Assembly (NCBI GenBank): GCA_900553865.1
Contig: USFC01000031.1
Coordinates: forward strand, 1-15,795
Source: an uncultured Clostridium sp.
GTDB taxonomy: Bacteria > Bacillota > Clostridia > TANB77 > CAG-508
Direction of reading: 5' to 3'
DNA length: 15,795 nucleotides
The translations under genes were made by a program, and so were the position numbers. A model generated the notes under the pieces. It had not been told where the DNA came from and ran no database searches. It was given only the letters and a program-made list of their open reading frames with translations. This document shows positions 1 to 7,133 of the stretch, one piece after another (position 1 is the first letter of the stretch; each line of letters opens with the position of its first letter).

Positions 1-57
1 TATTGCAATTAAAAATATTATAATTATTATTAATACTACTTTTTTATTACTTTTCAT
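1..57 (-). CDS. N-terminus of a membrane or secreted protein (partial)
   Basis: The first 19 codons of a gene run off the left edge. They encode two lysine-containing residues clusters (MKSNKK) followed by an uninterrupted hydrophobic stretch rich in Ile, Val and Leu, which is the pattern of a signal peptide or an N-terminal membrane anchor. A perfect GGAGG ribosome binding site (63-67) lies 5 nt before the ATG, and the start is only 23 nt after the stop of the CorC-like gene. The two genes are therefore probably cotranscribed. The function cannot be told from 19 residues. Confidence 0.7.
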   Translation of the reverse strand, partial: MKSNKKVVLIIIIIFLIAI

Positions 58-80
58 TTTTTCCTCCATATTTTTTTGCA

Positions 81-1367
81 TTATATTTTACAAGCTTTTA
101 CTAATACAATTCTTTTGTCTTCACATTTTTCTATTTTATAATTGACTTGTTTTGTTTCTATAATAGTATTTTCGCTTTCTTTTGGAAGTCTACCTAGTAT
201 ATTTATCAAATATCCTGATAAAGTTTCATATTCTCCTTCTGGTATATCTGTTTGCAATATTTTTTTCAAATTATTTATAGAAACATTTCCATTTATTAAA
301 AATGTATTATCATCTATTTTGGTGTAATCATTTTCTATTTCATCATATTCGTCAAAAATATTTCCTACAATTTCTTCTAGTAAGTCTTCCATTGTAACTA
401 TTCCAGCTGTTCCTCCATACTCATCTACTACTATAGCCATTTGCATTTTACTTTTTTGTAAATTTTTAAATAACTCATTTATTGGCTTATTTTCTGAAAC
501 AAAATATGCTTCTCTAATAATGTTTTTTATTTTTACTGTTTTTTTAGCATGTAGATATTTTAACAAATCTTTTACAAATAATATGCCTTTTATATTGTCT
601 ATGGTTTCCTCATATACTGGAATTCTACTATATTTATAGTCATCTAAATCTTTTATTATATCATTTATATCTGAATTTATTTCTATTGCATATACGTCTG
701 TTCTATGTGTCATTACTTCATATACTGTAATATCATTAAACTCAAATATATTGTGAATCATTTCTTTTTCTTCCTGCTTTATTGCTCCCTTTTCTTCGCT
801 TTCATCTATTAGCATTTTTAGCTCTTCTTCTGTAACTATTTCCTTTTCTGCCTCGTCTATTCCAAATATTTTTGAAATAGCATTTGTGGTGTAGCTTAGA
901 ACTTTTACAAAAGGTGCTGTTATAACTGAAAGAAATTTTATTGCATTTATGCTTGAAAATGAAATTTTTTCGTAGTATTTCATTGCTAATCTTTTAGGTA
1001 CTAATTCCCCAAAAACTAAAGTAAAAAATGACAGTATTATTGTTATTAAAATTATTGATATTCCTTTTAGTATTTGAATTGACAACATAGGAAATATTTT
1101 ATTTAAACTTGGTGCTAAAATACTTGCAAAAGCATCTGCTGCAAATGCGCTTGACAAAAAGCCTGCTAATGTAATTCCTATTTGAATTGTTGCTAAAAAT
1201 TCACTTGGTTTTTCTAGCATTTTTTCTATTTTTCTTGCTTTCTTGTTTCCTTCATTTGCTTGCTTTTCTATTTTTGTTTTATTAAGGGAAATAAATGCAA
1301 TTTCTGTTGCTGCAAAGTAGGCATTTAATAGTATTAATACTATTAAAATAATAATTTGTGTTATCAT
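81..1367 (-). CDS. CNNM/CorC (HlyC/TlyC) family membrane protein with CBS pair
   Basis: A 428-residue protein with the full domain order of the CNNM/CorC family. An N-terminal DUF21 transmembrane domain (about residues 1-180) has hydrophobic segments near 1-25, 57-85 and 98-122, including the family-typical FGELVPKRLA at 119-128. A CBS-domain pair follows (about 215-335) with the hallmark VVDEYGGTAGIVTMEDLLEE around 313-332. A CorC_HlyC C-terminal domain covers about 350-425. Characterised relatives take part in Mg2+ or other divalent cation export and homeostasis, with the CBS pair binding adenine nucleotides; 'hemolysin' in older names is mostly historical. The length is normal for the family. 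The ATG has only a weak, GAGTGAG-like ribosome binding site. The gene has its own good promoter (1425-1454). The substrate is inferred from the family, not shown here. Confidence 0.93.
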   Translation of the reverse strand: MITQIIILIVLILLNAYFAATEIAFISLNKTKIEKQANEGNKKARKIEKMLEKPSEFLATIQIGITLAGFLSSAFAADAFASILAPSLNKIFPMLSIQILKGISIILITIILSFFTLVFGELVPKRLAMKYYEKISFSSINAIKFLSVITAPFVKVLSYTTNAISKIFGIDEAEKEIVTEEELKMLIDESEEKGAIKQEEKEMIHNIFEFNDITVYEVMTHRTDVYAIEINSDINDIIKDLDDYKYSRIPVYEETIDNIKGILFVKDLLKYLHAKKTVKIKNIIREAYFVSENKPINELFKNLQKSKMQMAIVVDEYGGTAGIVTMEDLLEEIVGNIFDEYDEIENDYTKIDDNTFLINGNVSINNLKKILQTDIPEGEYETLSGYLINILGRLPKESENTIIETKQVNYKIEKCEDKRIVLVKACKI

Positions 1368-1424
1368 TTTTTGCTCACTCTTTCTTATCTTTTTGTTATA
1401 TTTATTCCCTTTTTTTATGCTTTT

Positions 1425-1454
1425 ATTATATATTTATTATATTTCCTATGTCAA
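1425..1454 (-). promoter_or_regulatory. Promoter for the CorC-like gene
   Basis: On the minus strand there is a perfect -35 box TTGACA (1449-1454), an 18-nt spacer and a perfect -10 box TATAAT (1425-1430). It lies about 58 nt upstream of the CorC-like ATG and after the sortase stop, so the gene can be transcribed separately from the sortase. Confidence 0.75.
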
Positions 1455-1484
1455 TTCTTTTTCTTTGGTTTGTATAATATTTTT

Positions 1485-2111
1485 TTATATTTGTATTGCT
1501 TTTACACATGTTCTGTATGCTGGTTTATTTTCTACACAAGTTATAAGTGTAAGTGTATTTTCTTTTGTGTTTTCTAAACAAGAAAAGTCTGTTTCTTGTA
1601 TTTCTTTGTTTTGTGTAACTTTATATATTTTCTTTCCTCCTTCTGTTTTATATGTAATTGTGTCACCTATGGCAAGCTTTTTTATATCTTTAAAAAAATT
1701 GTATTTATAACCTCTATTGTGAGCTGCTAAAACTACATTTCCATTTTCTTTGCTAGTTTGTTCAAAATGGCCTACTCCTCTTCTCAATACTTCTTTACTT
1801 GTTCCTTCAATAATAGGGGCATCTAAATATATTTTAGGAATAATTATCCTCCATTTGTTTTCTTTGTATTGATTTTCGGCAATTTTCTTTTGCTGTGTTA
1901 TTTTTTCTTCAGAATTTGCTGTGCTTGGAATTTGCGCTGAAACTTCAGATACAATATTGGTTATGCTTTGCTCTTTGCTGGTTTTTACTTGATTTTTTGC
2001 TTCTTCCTTTGTGTTTTTTATAAATTTGCCACATATGAACATTGTTAAAATGAACATAACAATTGTTAGTACTACACATATAAATATCCTGTTTTTTTTA
2101 CTATAAAACAT
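1485..2111 (-). CDS. Class D-like sortase
   Basis: Sortases are membrane-anchored transpeptidases that join surface proteins to the Gram-positive cell wall through a sorting signal. From the chosen start the protein has 208 residues: a short basic N-terminus, one transmembrane segment (about 9-31), a charged linker, then a sortase barrel. The catalytic triad is visible as His131 in VVLAAHNRG, Cys192 in TLITC and Arg200 in AYRTCVKA. Size, single N-terminal anchor and the LITC motif fit class D of Clostridia and Bacillus. An ATG 29 codons upstream (2196-2198) is in frame, but GGAGG at 2124-2128 lies within that extension and 12 nt before the ATG at 2109-2111, so the later start is preferred. 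No sorting-signal substrate gene is adjacent; one may be elsewhere. Class assignment is less certain than the sortase call. Confidence 0.9.
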   Translation of the reverse strand: MFYSKKNRIFICVVLTIVMFILTMFICGKFIKNTKEEAKNQVKTSKEQSITNIVSEVSAQIPSTANSEEKITQQKKIAENQYKENKWRIIIPKIYLDAPIIEGTSKEVLRRGVGHFEQTSKENGNVVLAAHNRGYKYNFFKDIKKLAIGDTITYKTEGGKKIYKVTQNKEIQETDFSCLENTKENTLTLITCVENKPAYRTCVKAIQI

Positions 2112-2449
2112 ACATATACTAATCCTCCTTTTTTTATTTATTTCTTTGGTTTGAATTGGATTTTGTCTAAGTGTTTGCTTTATGCATATTACAAGCACTT
2201 TTTCTTAAGATTTTTAATTTTTTGAAAATAAAATTTTCTTGAATTTAAAATTGCAATTTTTAATCTGTATTTATGTTACCATATTTTTCCAAATTTGTAA
2301 AGAACTTTTCGTCGTATTTTTTCGAGCTTTTTCGACATTATGCTTAACTTTTGCTTATTTTAAGCATTTTTTTGTCTTTCCATATAGTTTATTTTTTCAA
2401 AAATTCATAAAAAATATTCAATTCTATTGCATAAAATTTCAAAAAAAAC
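2112..2449. other. Long AT-rich intergenic leader upstream of the sortase
   Basis: About 340 nt separate the two-component terminator from the sortase start. The stretch is extremely AT-rich and has no convincing gene on either strand. Its only CpG dinucleotides in the central part cluster at 2310-2334, where the minus strand has repeated GTCGAAAAA-like motifs. An 8-bp inverted repeat (2340-2347 with 2360-2367) follows. No near-consensus promoter could be picked with confidence, although the sortase must be transcribed from somewhere in this stretch because a strong terminator precedes it. Confidence 0.5.
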
Positions 2450-2485
2450 GAGGCATGAAAATTTTTAAATTTAAAATCCTGCCTC
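2441..2485 (-). terminator. Intrinsic terminator of the response regulator-histidine kinase operon
   Basis: Eight nucleotides past the kinase stop, the minus strand has GAGGCA (2480-2485) pairing with TGCCTC (2450-2455) around an AT-rich inner region that can extend the stem. A run of eight T (2441-2448) follows after one G. This is the strongest terminator in the window. Confidence 0.85.
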
Positions 2486-2492
2486 ATTTTTC

Positions 2493-4028
2493 TTATTTAT
2501 CTAGCTCAAAATAAAATTCTACACCATCATCTTTGTTTAAAACTCCATAGTCATTTTGATAGTTGGTCATTATTGCTTTTACAAGCGAAAGTCCTATTCC
2601 AGTTCCTCCATCTTCCCTGTTCCTAGAAGTATCTACTTTGTAAAAACGTTTCCATATTCTATTTAATTCTACATCTTGTATGTTATCTCCTGTGTTAAAT
2701 ACACTTATTCTGACTTTTCCTTTTTTGGTTTCTTTTATTTCTATTTTTATTGTTTTTTGCCCATTTATTTCTTTTACATGTTTTATTGCATTTGTAAAAT
2801 AATTTGTTACTACTTGCTCTATGTAAAATTCGTCTGCTGTAACTAGCACTTCTTTGCTATTATCAAATTCTATTTTTGCTGCTTTTTCTTTTATCATTAC
2901 ATCACATTTGCGTATTACCTCGTTTATTAACTCTACAATATTAAATTCTTCATTATTAAACTCACGTTTTCCATATTCAAGTTTCATTAATTCAAGCAAT
3001 TGTTTTACTAATTTATCCATCTTATTTGATTCGTCTAATATGACTTCTGCATAAAATCTTCTGGATTCCTCGTCCACATTTACATTTTCTACAAGACCTT
3101 CTGCATAGCCTTGTATTAAAGCTATTGGTGTTTTTAGTTCATGTGATACATCTGATATAAATTGTTTTCTCATTTCGTCTATTTTTGATTTTTCTTCTAT
3201 ATCTCTTTCTAGTTCTATGTTCGAATCTCTTAACCTTTTTATTGTAGCTTCCAATTTTTCTGACATTTTATTTATGCTTTTTCCTAAATTATTTATTTCA
3301 TCATCTGTGTTTTTTTCATTGTATTTTTGGCTAAAATCTAATTTTGACATTTTTTGTGCTATATCATTTAATTCTACTATAGGTTTAGTGAATTTTCTTG
3401 AAACAAGTGATGCTAATATACTTGCTATTATTATAGTAATTCCTCCCATAAACACTAGCAATTTATTAGATATTTGCACACTTTCTTGGATTGACTCTAC
3501 TTGTATTCGTATATATACCAAATTTCCATTGTCTAGCACCCCTGTTAAAAAAATATAGTTCATATTGTTTTTTTCATTGACTATTCTTCTTATTGTTATA
3601 CTATTATTTTCAAATATTATTCTACTATCAAAATTGTTAATTCTAGTTAACCCAGCATTTTGCTCATAGCTACTTATTATCATTTCATTTATTTTGTTTA
3701 CTGTAGTTGTTAAATTTTTACTTGTACTGTAAATTATTGTATTTTTATTATCTATTACCAAAATATCAAAATTATTTTTTACAGATATTTTGTTTAGCTC
3801 ATTTTCTATTGCTTCTGAATCATATCTTCCTTCCTCTTGCCCCACATACATTTCGTCTATTTTTTCATACGCCAATTTTACATTTTTTATTTTTGAGTAC
3901 AAATAAAAACTTTCCAAAACTACATTATTAATTACTATTAAAAATAGTATTATTAAAGCAACTATTATACATAAAGAAATGAATAACCTAAAACGTACAG
4001 ATTGTGGACTTTCCTTTATTTTTTTCAT
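2493..4028 (-). CDS. Two-component sensor histidine kinase
   Basis: A 511-residue membrane sensor kinase. Transmembrane segments at about 14-38 and 189-209 enclose a ~150-residue extracytoplasmic sensing domain of no recognised type. A HAMP linker follows (about 210-262), then a coiled dimerisation region and the HisKA domain with SHELKTP, where His296 is the phosphoacceptor. The HATPase_c domain shows the N box (NYFTNAIKH, Asn413), the NTGD box near 445 and the GGTGIGL glycine box at 474-480. The gene starts 16 nt after the response regulator stop, and its ribosome binding site (AGGAG) overlaps that stop codon, with an unusually long 13-nt spacing to the ATG. It should phosphorylate the upstream OmpR-family regulator. 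The stimulus is unknown. The overall plan resembles envelope-stress and cell-wall-active kinases of Firmicutes, but that is only a guess. Confidence 0.95.
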   Translation of the reverse strand: MKKIKESPQSVRFRLFISLCIIVALIILFLIVINNVVLESFYLYSKIKNVKLAYEKIDEMYVGQEEGRYDSEAIENELNKISVKNNFDILVIDNKNTIIYSTSKNLTTTVNKINEMIISSYEQNAGLTRINNFDSRIIFENNSITIRRIVNEKNNMNYIFLTGVLDNGNLVYIRIQVESIQESVQISNKLLVFMGGITIIIASILASLVSRKFTKPIVELNDIAQKMSKLDFSQKYNEKNTDDEINNLGKSINKMSEKLEATIKRLRDSNIELERDIEEKSKIDEMRKQFISDVSHELKTPIALIQGYAEGLVENVNVDEESRRFYAEVILDESNKMDKLVKQLLELMKLEYGKREFNNEEFNIVELINEVIRKCDVMIKEKAAKIEFDNSKEVLVTADEFYIEQVVTNYFTNAIKHVKEINGQKTIKIEIKETKKGKVRISVFNTGDNIQDVELNRIWKRFYKVDTSRNREDGGTGIGLSLVKAIMTNYQNDYGVLNKDDGVEFYFELDK

Positions 4029-4044
4029 TGTTTATCTTATTCTC

Positions 4045-4722
4045 CTATTTTACTTCAAATTTATATCCTACGCCTCTAATAGTTTCTATGTATTTACCTT
4101 TTTTACCTAATTTATGCCTTATTTTCTTTATATGACTATCTATAGTTCTTGTATCTCCATAATAGTCGTAGTTCCATACATTATTTAATATTTTATCTCT
4201 TGATAATGCTACTTTATTGTTATCTACTAAATATTTAAGTAGTTCATATTCTCTTAAACTCATATCAACTTGTTTGCCATCTACTTTTACCGTTCTTCCA
4301 CTGCTATCTATTACAATTCCACCATAATCTACAGTTTCATCTTTCTTTTCCATTGTTCTATTTAAAATAGCTTCAACTCTTGCTACCAATATTTTTGGGC
4401 TAAAAGGTTTTGAAATATATTCATCTACTCCAAGTTCAAAGCCAAATAATTCGTCTTGCTCTTCTCCCCTTGCAGTAAGCATTATAATAGGAACTTTTGA
4501 TTTTTGGCGAATTTGTCTTAAAACTGACCAACCGTCTAATTTTGGCATCATTACATCCAAAAGAATTAAATTTATTTTATTTTGATTTTCTTCAAAAACA
4601 GTTAAAGCTTCTTCTCCATCTGCTGCTTCTAGCACTTTATATTGCTTTTGTGCTAAAAAATCTTTAACTAATTTACGCATTCTTGATTCATCATCTACAA
4701 CTAGAATAGTAACATCATTCAT
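4045..4722 (-). CDS. OmpR/PhoB-family response regulator
   Basis: A 225-residue DNA-binding regulator. The receiver domain (about 4-118) has the acidic pair Asp10-Asp11, the phosphoacceptor Asp56 in LLDVMMP, Thr83 in MLTARG and Lys105 in SKPF. A winged-helix Trans_reg_C domain follows (about 130-223), ending with the family-typical RTIDSHIKKIRHKLG and IRGVGYKFE. It is the partner of the kinase 16 nt downstream and controls unknown target genes. An in-frame ATG 11 codons upstream (4753-4755) exists, but the sequence AAAGGA sits 10 nt before the ATG at 4720-4722, and protein homology would be expected to begin at MNDVTILVVDDE, so the later start is chosen. Confidence 0.95.
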   Translation of the reverse strand: MNDVTILVVDDESRMRKLVKDFLAQKQYKVLEAADGEEALTVFEENQNKINLILLDVMMPKLDGWSVLRQIRQKSKVPIIMLTARGEEQDELFGFELGVDEYISKPFSPKILVARVEAILNRTMEKKDETVDYGGIVIDSSGRTVKVDGKQVDMSLREYELLKYLVDNNKVALSRDKILNNVWNYDYYGDTRTIDSHIKKIRHKLGKKGKYIETIRGVGYKFEVK

Positions 4723-4757
4723 ATCATTTTTTTCCTTTCTATTATACCTTAACATTT

Positions 4758-4797
4758 GAAAAGAAGAGCAATTTTATGTTTTATTGCTCTACTTTTC
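4758..4797 (-). terminator. Long inverted repeat between metG and the response regulator (probable terminator)
   Basis: A 15-bp stem with one mismatch (4758-4772 with 4783-4797) encloses a 10-nt AT loop. On the minus strand, the core AGAGCAAT/ATTGCTCT stem is followed by TCTTTTC, a weak T tract. It lies about 50 nt past the metG stop, which fits a metG terminator. It could also fold in the 5' leader of the regulator-kinase transcript if the promoter is at 4802-4829. The T tract is better in the plus direction, although no plus-strand gene is present. Confidence 0.5.
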
Positions 4798-4801
4798 TTT
4801 T

Positions 4802-4829
4802 GTTATATTTTACTAATATATTATGTCTA
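4802..4829 (-). promoter_or_regulatory. Possible promoter for the response regulator-kinase operon
   Basis: Minus strand: -35-like TAGACA (4824-4829), a 16-nt spacer and -10-like TATAAC (4802-4807). If used, the transcript would begin upstream of the 4758-4797 hairpin. In an AT-rich spacer such matches arise by chance, so support is limited. Confidence 0.3.
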
Positions 4830-4845
4830 TTTTGTGAATTATTTG

Positions 4846-6435
4846 TTATTTTTTCATACCTTCTTTAATGTAGTTTACTTCTTCTTCCATATCTAATCTC
4901 ATAAATAAAGGCTCACCTTTTTCTATTACCTTAATTCCTTCATTTATTTTGCCATATTCATCTATGCTATCCCAATTTGTAAGATTTTCGTCTTTAATTC
5001 CTAATTGTTCTAACATTTTTTTAGAAGTTTCCTTCATAAATGGTTGTAATAAAACTGCTACTATTCTTAAATTTTCTACCAAATGGTACATTACAGAAGC
5101 TAATTTTTCCTTGTCTTCTTCTACTTCTGATTTTGCTAATGTCCAAGGTGCTGTTTCATCTATATATTTGTTGCTTCTTGAAATAATATTCCAAATTTCG
5201 CCTAATGCATTGCTTACATGTATACTGTCCATGTTTTCTTCAAATGCTTTTACTTTTTCTATTACATATTTCTCTAATTCTTCATCTTGCTCGTTTCTTA
5301 CATTAGTTAATTTTGGAACAACTCCTTCAAAATATTTATTCATCATTCCAATTGTTCTATTTAATAAATTTCCTAAGTCATTACATAAATCAATATTATA
5401 TCTTTCCACAAATCCTTCTGGTGTAAATACTCCATCTTGTCCATATTGTAATTCTTTTAGTAAGAAATATTTTGTTGCATCTAATCCATATCTATCTATT
5501 AATAATTCTGGATATACAATATTTCCTTTAGATTTAGACATTTTTCCGTCTTTCATCATTATCCAACCATGTGCATATAATTTTTTAGGCAATGGTAAAT
5601 CTAGTGCCATTAGGAATATTGGCCAATATATACCATGAAAACGAATAATATCTTTCCCTACAATGTGAATATCTGCAGGCCAGTATTTTTTGAATTTGCT
5701 ATCATCTTTTGAGCCATAGCCTAAAGCTGTAATGTAGTTTGTTAGTGCATCTAACCATACATATACAACATGTTTAGGATTTTTTCTTACTTTAACTCCC
5801 CAATCAAAACTTGTTCTACTTACACATAAGTCTTCTAATCCAGGTTTTATAAAGTTATTAAATAACTCATTTTTCCTTGATTCTGGTGCTATAAAATCTG
5901 GATTTTCCTCATAGAATTTAACTAATCTATCTTGGTATTTTTTCATGTTAAAGAAATAAGATTCTTCCTTCATTTTCTTTACTTCTCTACCACAGTCTGG
6001 ACATTTTCCATCAACTAATTGTGTTTCTGTAAAAAATGTTTCGCATGGCGTGCAATACCAGCCTTCATACTCTCCTAGGTAAATATCACCTTGTTCCATT
6101 AATCTATCAAATATGTCTTCTACTACTTTTGTATGTCTTTCATCTGTAGTACGAATAAAATCATCATAGTCTATATCCATTCGCGCCCACAATTCTTTAG
6201 CAGCTTCTGCCATTTCATCTACATGCTCTTTAGGTGTTTTTCCATTTTTTAAAGCTACTTCTTGTATTTTTTGACCATGTTCATCTAATCCAGTTAACAT
6301 GTAAGAATCATACCCTCTTGCTACTTTATAACGTTTCATGCTATCAGCAAGCACCGTTGTATAGGCTGTTCCTATATGAAATTTCCCACTTGGATAATAA
6401 ATTGGTGTTGTGATATAAAATGTTTTCTTTTCCAT
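4846..6435 (-). CDS. metG: Methionyl-tRNA synthetase
   Basis: Charges tRNA-Met with methionine using ATP in the cytoplasm, and is essential for both initiation and elongation of translation. The 529-residue protein shows the class I signatures: an HIGH-type motif FHIGT (19-23) after PIYYPSGK, and KMSKS at 298-302. The connective peptide carries a CxxC...CxxC zinc knuckle (Cys128, Cys131, Cys145, Cys148). An anticodon-binding helical domain fills about 360-510. The protein ends there: the C-terminal Trbp111-like tRNA-binding domain found in many longer MetRS proteins is absent, so this is the short form or the domain is encoded separately. ATG with GGAGG 7 nt upstream (6443-6447). It has its own strong promoter. 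No T-box leader fits in the short upstream gap. Confidence 0.98.
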   Translation of the reverse strand: MEKKTFYITTPIYYPSGKFHIGTAYTTVLADSMKRYKVARGYDSYMLTGLDEHGQKIQEVALKNGKTPKEHVDEMAEAAKELWARMDIDYDDFIRTTDERHTKVVEDIFDRLMEQGDIYLGEYEGWYCTPCETFFTETQLVDGKCPDCGREVKKMKEESYFFNMKKYQDRLVKFYEENPDFIAPESRKNELFNNFIKPGLEDLCVSRTSFDWGVKVRKNPKHVVYVWLDALTNYITALGYGSKDDSKFKKYWPADIHIVGKDIIRFHGIYWPIFLMALDLPLPKKLYAHGWIMMKDGKMSKSKGNIVYPELLIDRYGLDATKYFLLKELQYGQDGVFTPEGFVERYNIDLCNDLGNLLNRTIGMMNKYFEGVVPKLTNVRNEQDEELEKYVIEKVKAFEENMDSIHVSNALGEIWNIISRSNKYIDETAPWTLAKSEVEEDKEKLASVMYHLVENLRIVAVLLQPFMKETSKKMLEQLGIKDENLTNWDSIDEYGKINEGIKVIEKGEPLFMRLDMEEEVNYIKEGMKK

Positions 6436-6483
6436 TTTGTTTCCTCCTTACATTTTTAACTTTTTTATTTTTTCAATGCTTGT

Positions 6484-6512
6484 ATTTTATCACAAATTCA
6501 TATTAAAAACAA
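6484..6512 (-). promoter_or_regulatory. metG promoter with extended -10
   Basis: Minus strand: -35 TTGTTT (6507-6512), a 17-nt spacer and -10 TAAAAT (6484-6489) preceded by TGA, giving an extended -10. It gives a leader of about 40 nt. The -35 overlaps only the spacer after the DUF4116 stop, so metG can be expressed independently. Confidence 0.7.
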
Positions 6513-6527
6513 CTTTTAAATCGTTTT

Positions 6528-7052
6528 TTATTGAATTAATGCTTTTATTTCTTCATCTTTCTTTAATTCTTCCCCTAAAAATTTAAAAGAACTTTTATCT
6601 TTTTGAACTGCAATTAGGCCTATTTCCTTATCATTTTTTAGCCTACTGCTTGCATATTTTACAATTATTGGTTTATTTTCTACCGCAAGTTTTACAACTT
6701 CTTTATCATCCCTCATTTCTGGAATAGAATAATATAAAATTTGCCCTGTAATTTTTAATCCACTTATTAATAGTTCTCTATCTTCCAATATTTTTCCTCT
6801 AGCATAGCAATATGTCCAGCCCAATTTACTTACAGAATTGTATACAATTTCCCTGTCTTGCTTTAATCTGTCTGAAACAAATTCTAAGGCTTCTGGGTTA
6901 TTTAGCACCGCTTCTAGTGCAATTTCTCTATCATCTTTTAGATTTTGCGCTGCAAATTCTAATAACTTTCCATTTTCTTTCACAGTTTTTAATACATATT
7001 CTCTATTTTCACCATTTTTCTTCATATTTGTAACTTCTATTGGTTCTGGCAT
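6528..7052 (-). CDS. DUF4116 repeat protein of unknown function
   Basis: A 174-residue, soluble, charged protein with no signal peptide or membrane segment. After a 16-residue lead it consists of six consecutive units of exactly 25 residues (17-41, 42-66, 67-91, 92-116, 117-141, 142-166) and the start of a seventh. Each unit begins (R/K)E(I/V/L/Y), has an aromatic or hydrophobic residue at the middle, and ends in a LK(D/N/Q)D-like turn. This is the DUF4116 pattern and suggests stacked two-helix repeats forming a solenoid, probably a protein-binding surface. No catalytic residues are apparent and no function is assigned in the family as far as I know. Perfect GAGGAGG ribosome binding site at 7059-7065, 6 nt before the ATG. 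It lies between uvrC and metG, 81 nt after uvrC, without an obvious promoter of its own. Confidence 0.85.
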   Translation of the reverse strand: MPEPIEVTNMKKNGENREYVLKTVKENGKLLEFAAQNLKDDREIALEAVLNNPEALEFVSDRLKQDREIVYNSVSKLGWTYCYARGKILEDRELLISGLKITGQILYYSIPEMRDDKEVVKLAVENKPIIVKYASSRLKNDKEIGLIAVQKDKSSFKFLGEELKKDEEIKALIQ

Positions 7053-7093
7053 TTTTTACCTCCTCTATTAGCTATTTTTTCGCAAAAGGGCTA

Positions 7094-7126
7094 CATACTT
7101 TTTTCGTACTTTTGTGGTACTTTTTT
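7094..7126. repeat. Three tandem 11-bp units between uvrC and the DUF4116 gene
   Basis: Plus strand: units CATACTTTTTT, CGTACTTTTGT and GGTACTTTTTT follow each other without gaps (7094-7104, 7105-7115, 7116-7126). The TAC core recurs every 11 bp, close to one helical turn. The role is unknown; it could be a protein-binding array or a chance product of an AT-rich spacer. Confidence 0.6.
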
Positions 7127-7133
7127 GGCTAAT

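Noticed and set aside
1356..1710. Two overlapping plus-strand open frames over the sortase and its downstream spacer
   Set aside because: They are shadows of AT-rich minus-strand sequence, with hydrophobic, Phe/Leu/Tyr-rich content typical of reading a T-rich strand. No ribosome binding sites.
2340..2373. Hairpin followed by seven T on the plus strand
   Set aside because: It looks like a plus-strand terminator, but no plus-strand gene precedes it; probably chance in AT-rich DNA.
2239..2514. Plus-strand 91-codon open frame in the sortase leader
   Set aside because: Phe/Lys-rich low-complexity translation, no ribosome binding site, and it runs through the kinase terminator into the kinase gene.
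4741..4746. Perfect TATAAT just before the response regulator start
   Set aside because: A transcript from it would begin inside the ribosome binding site, and no -35 box is at the right distance.
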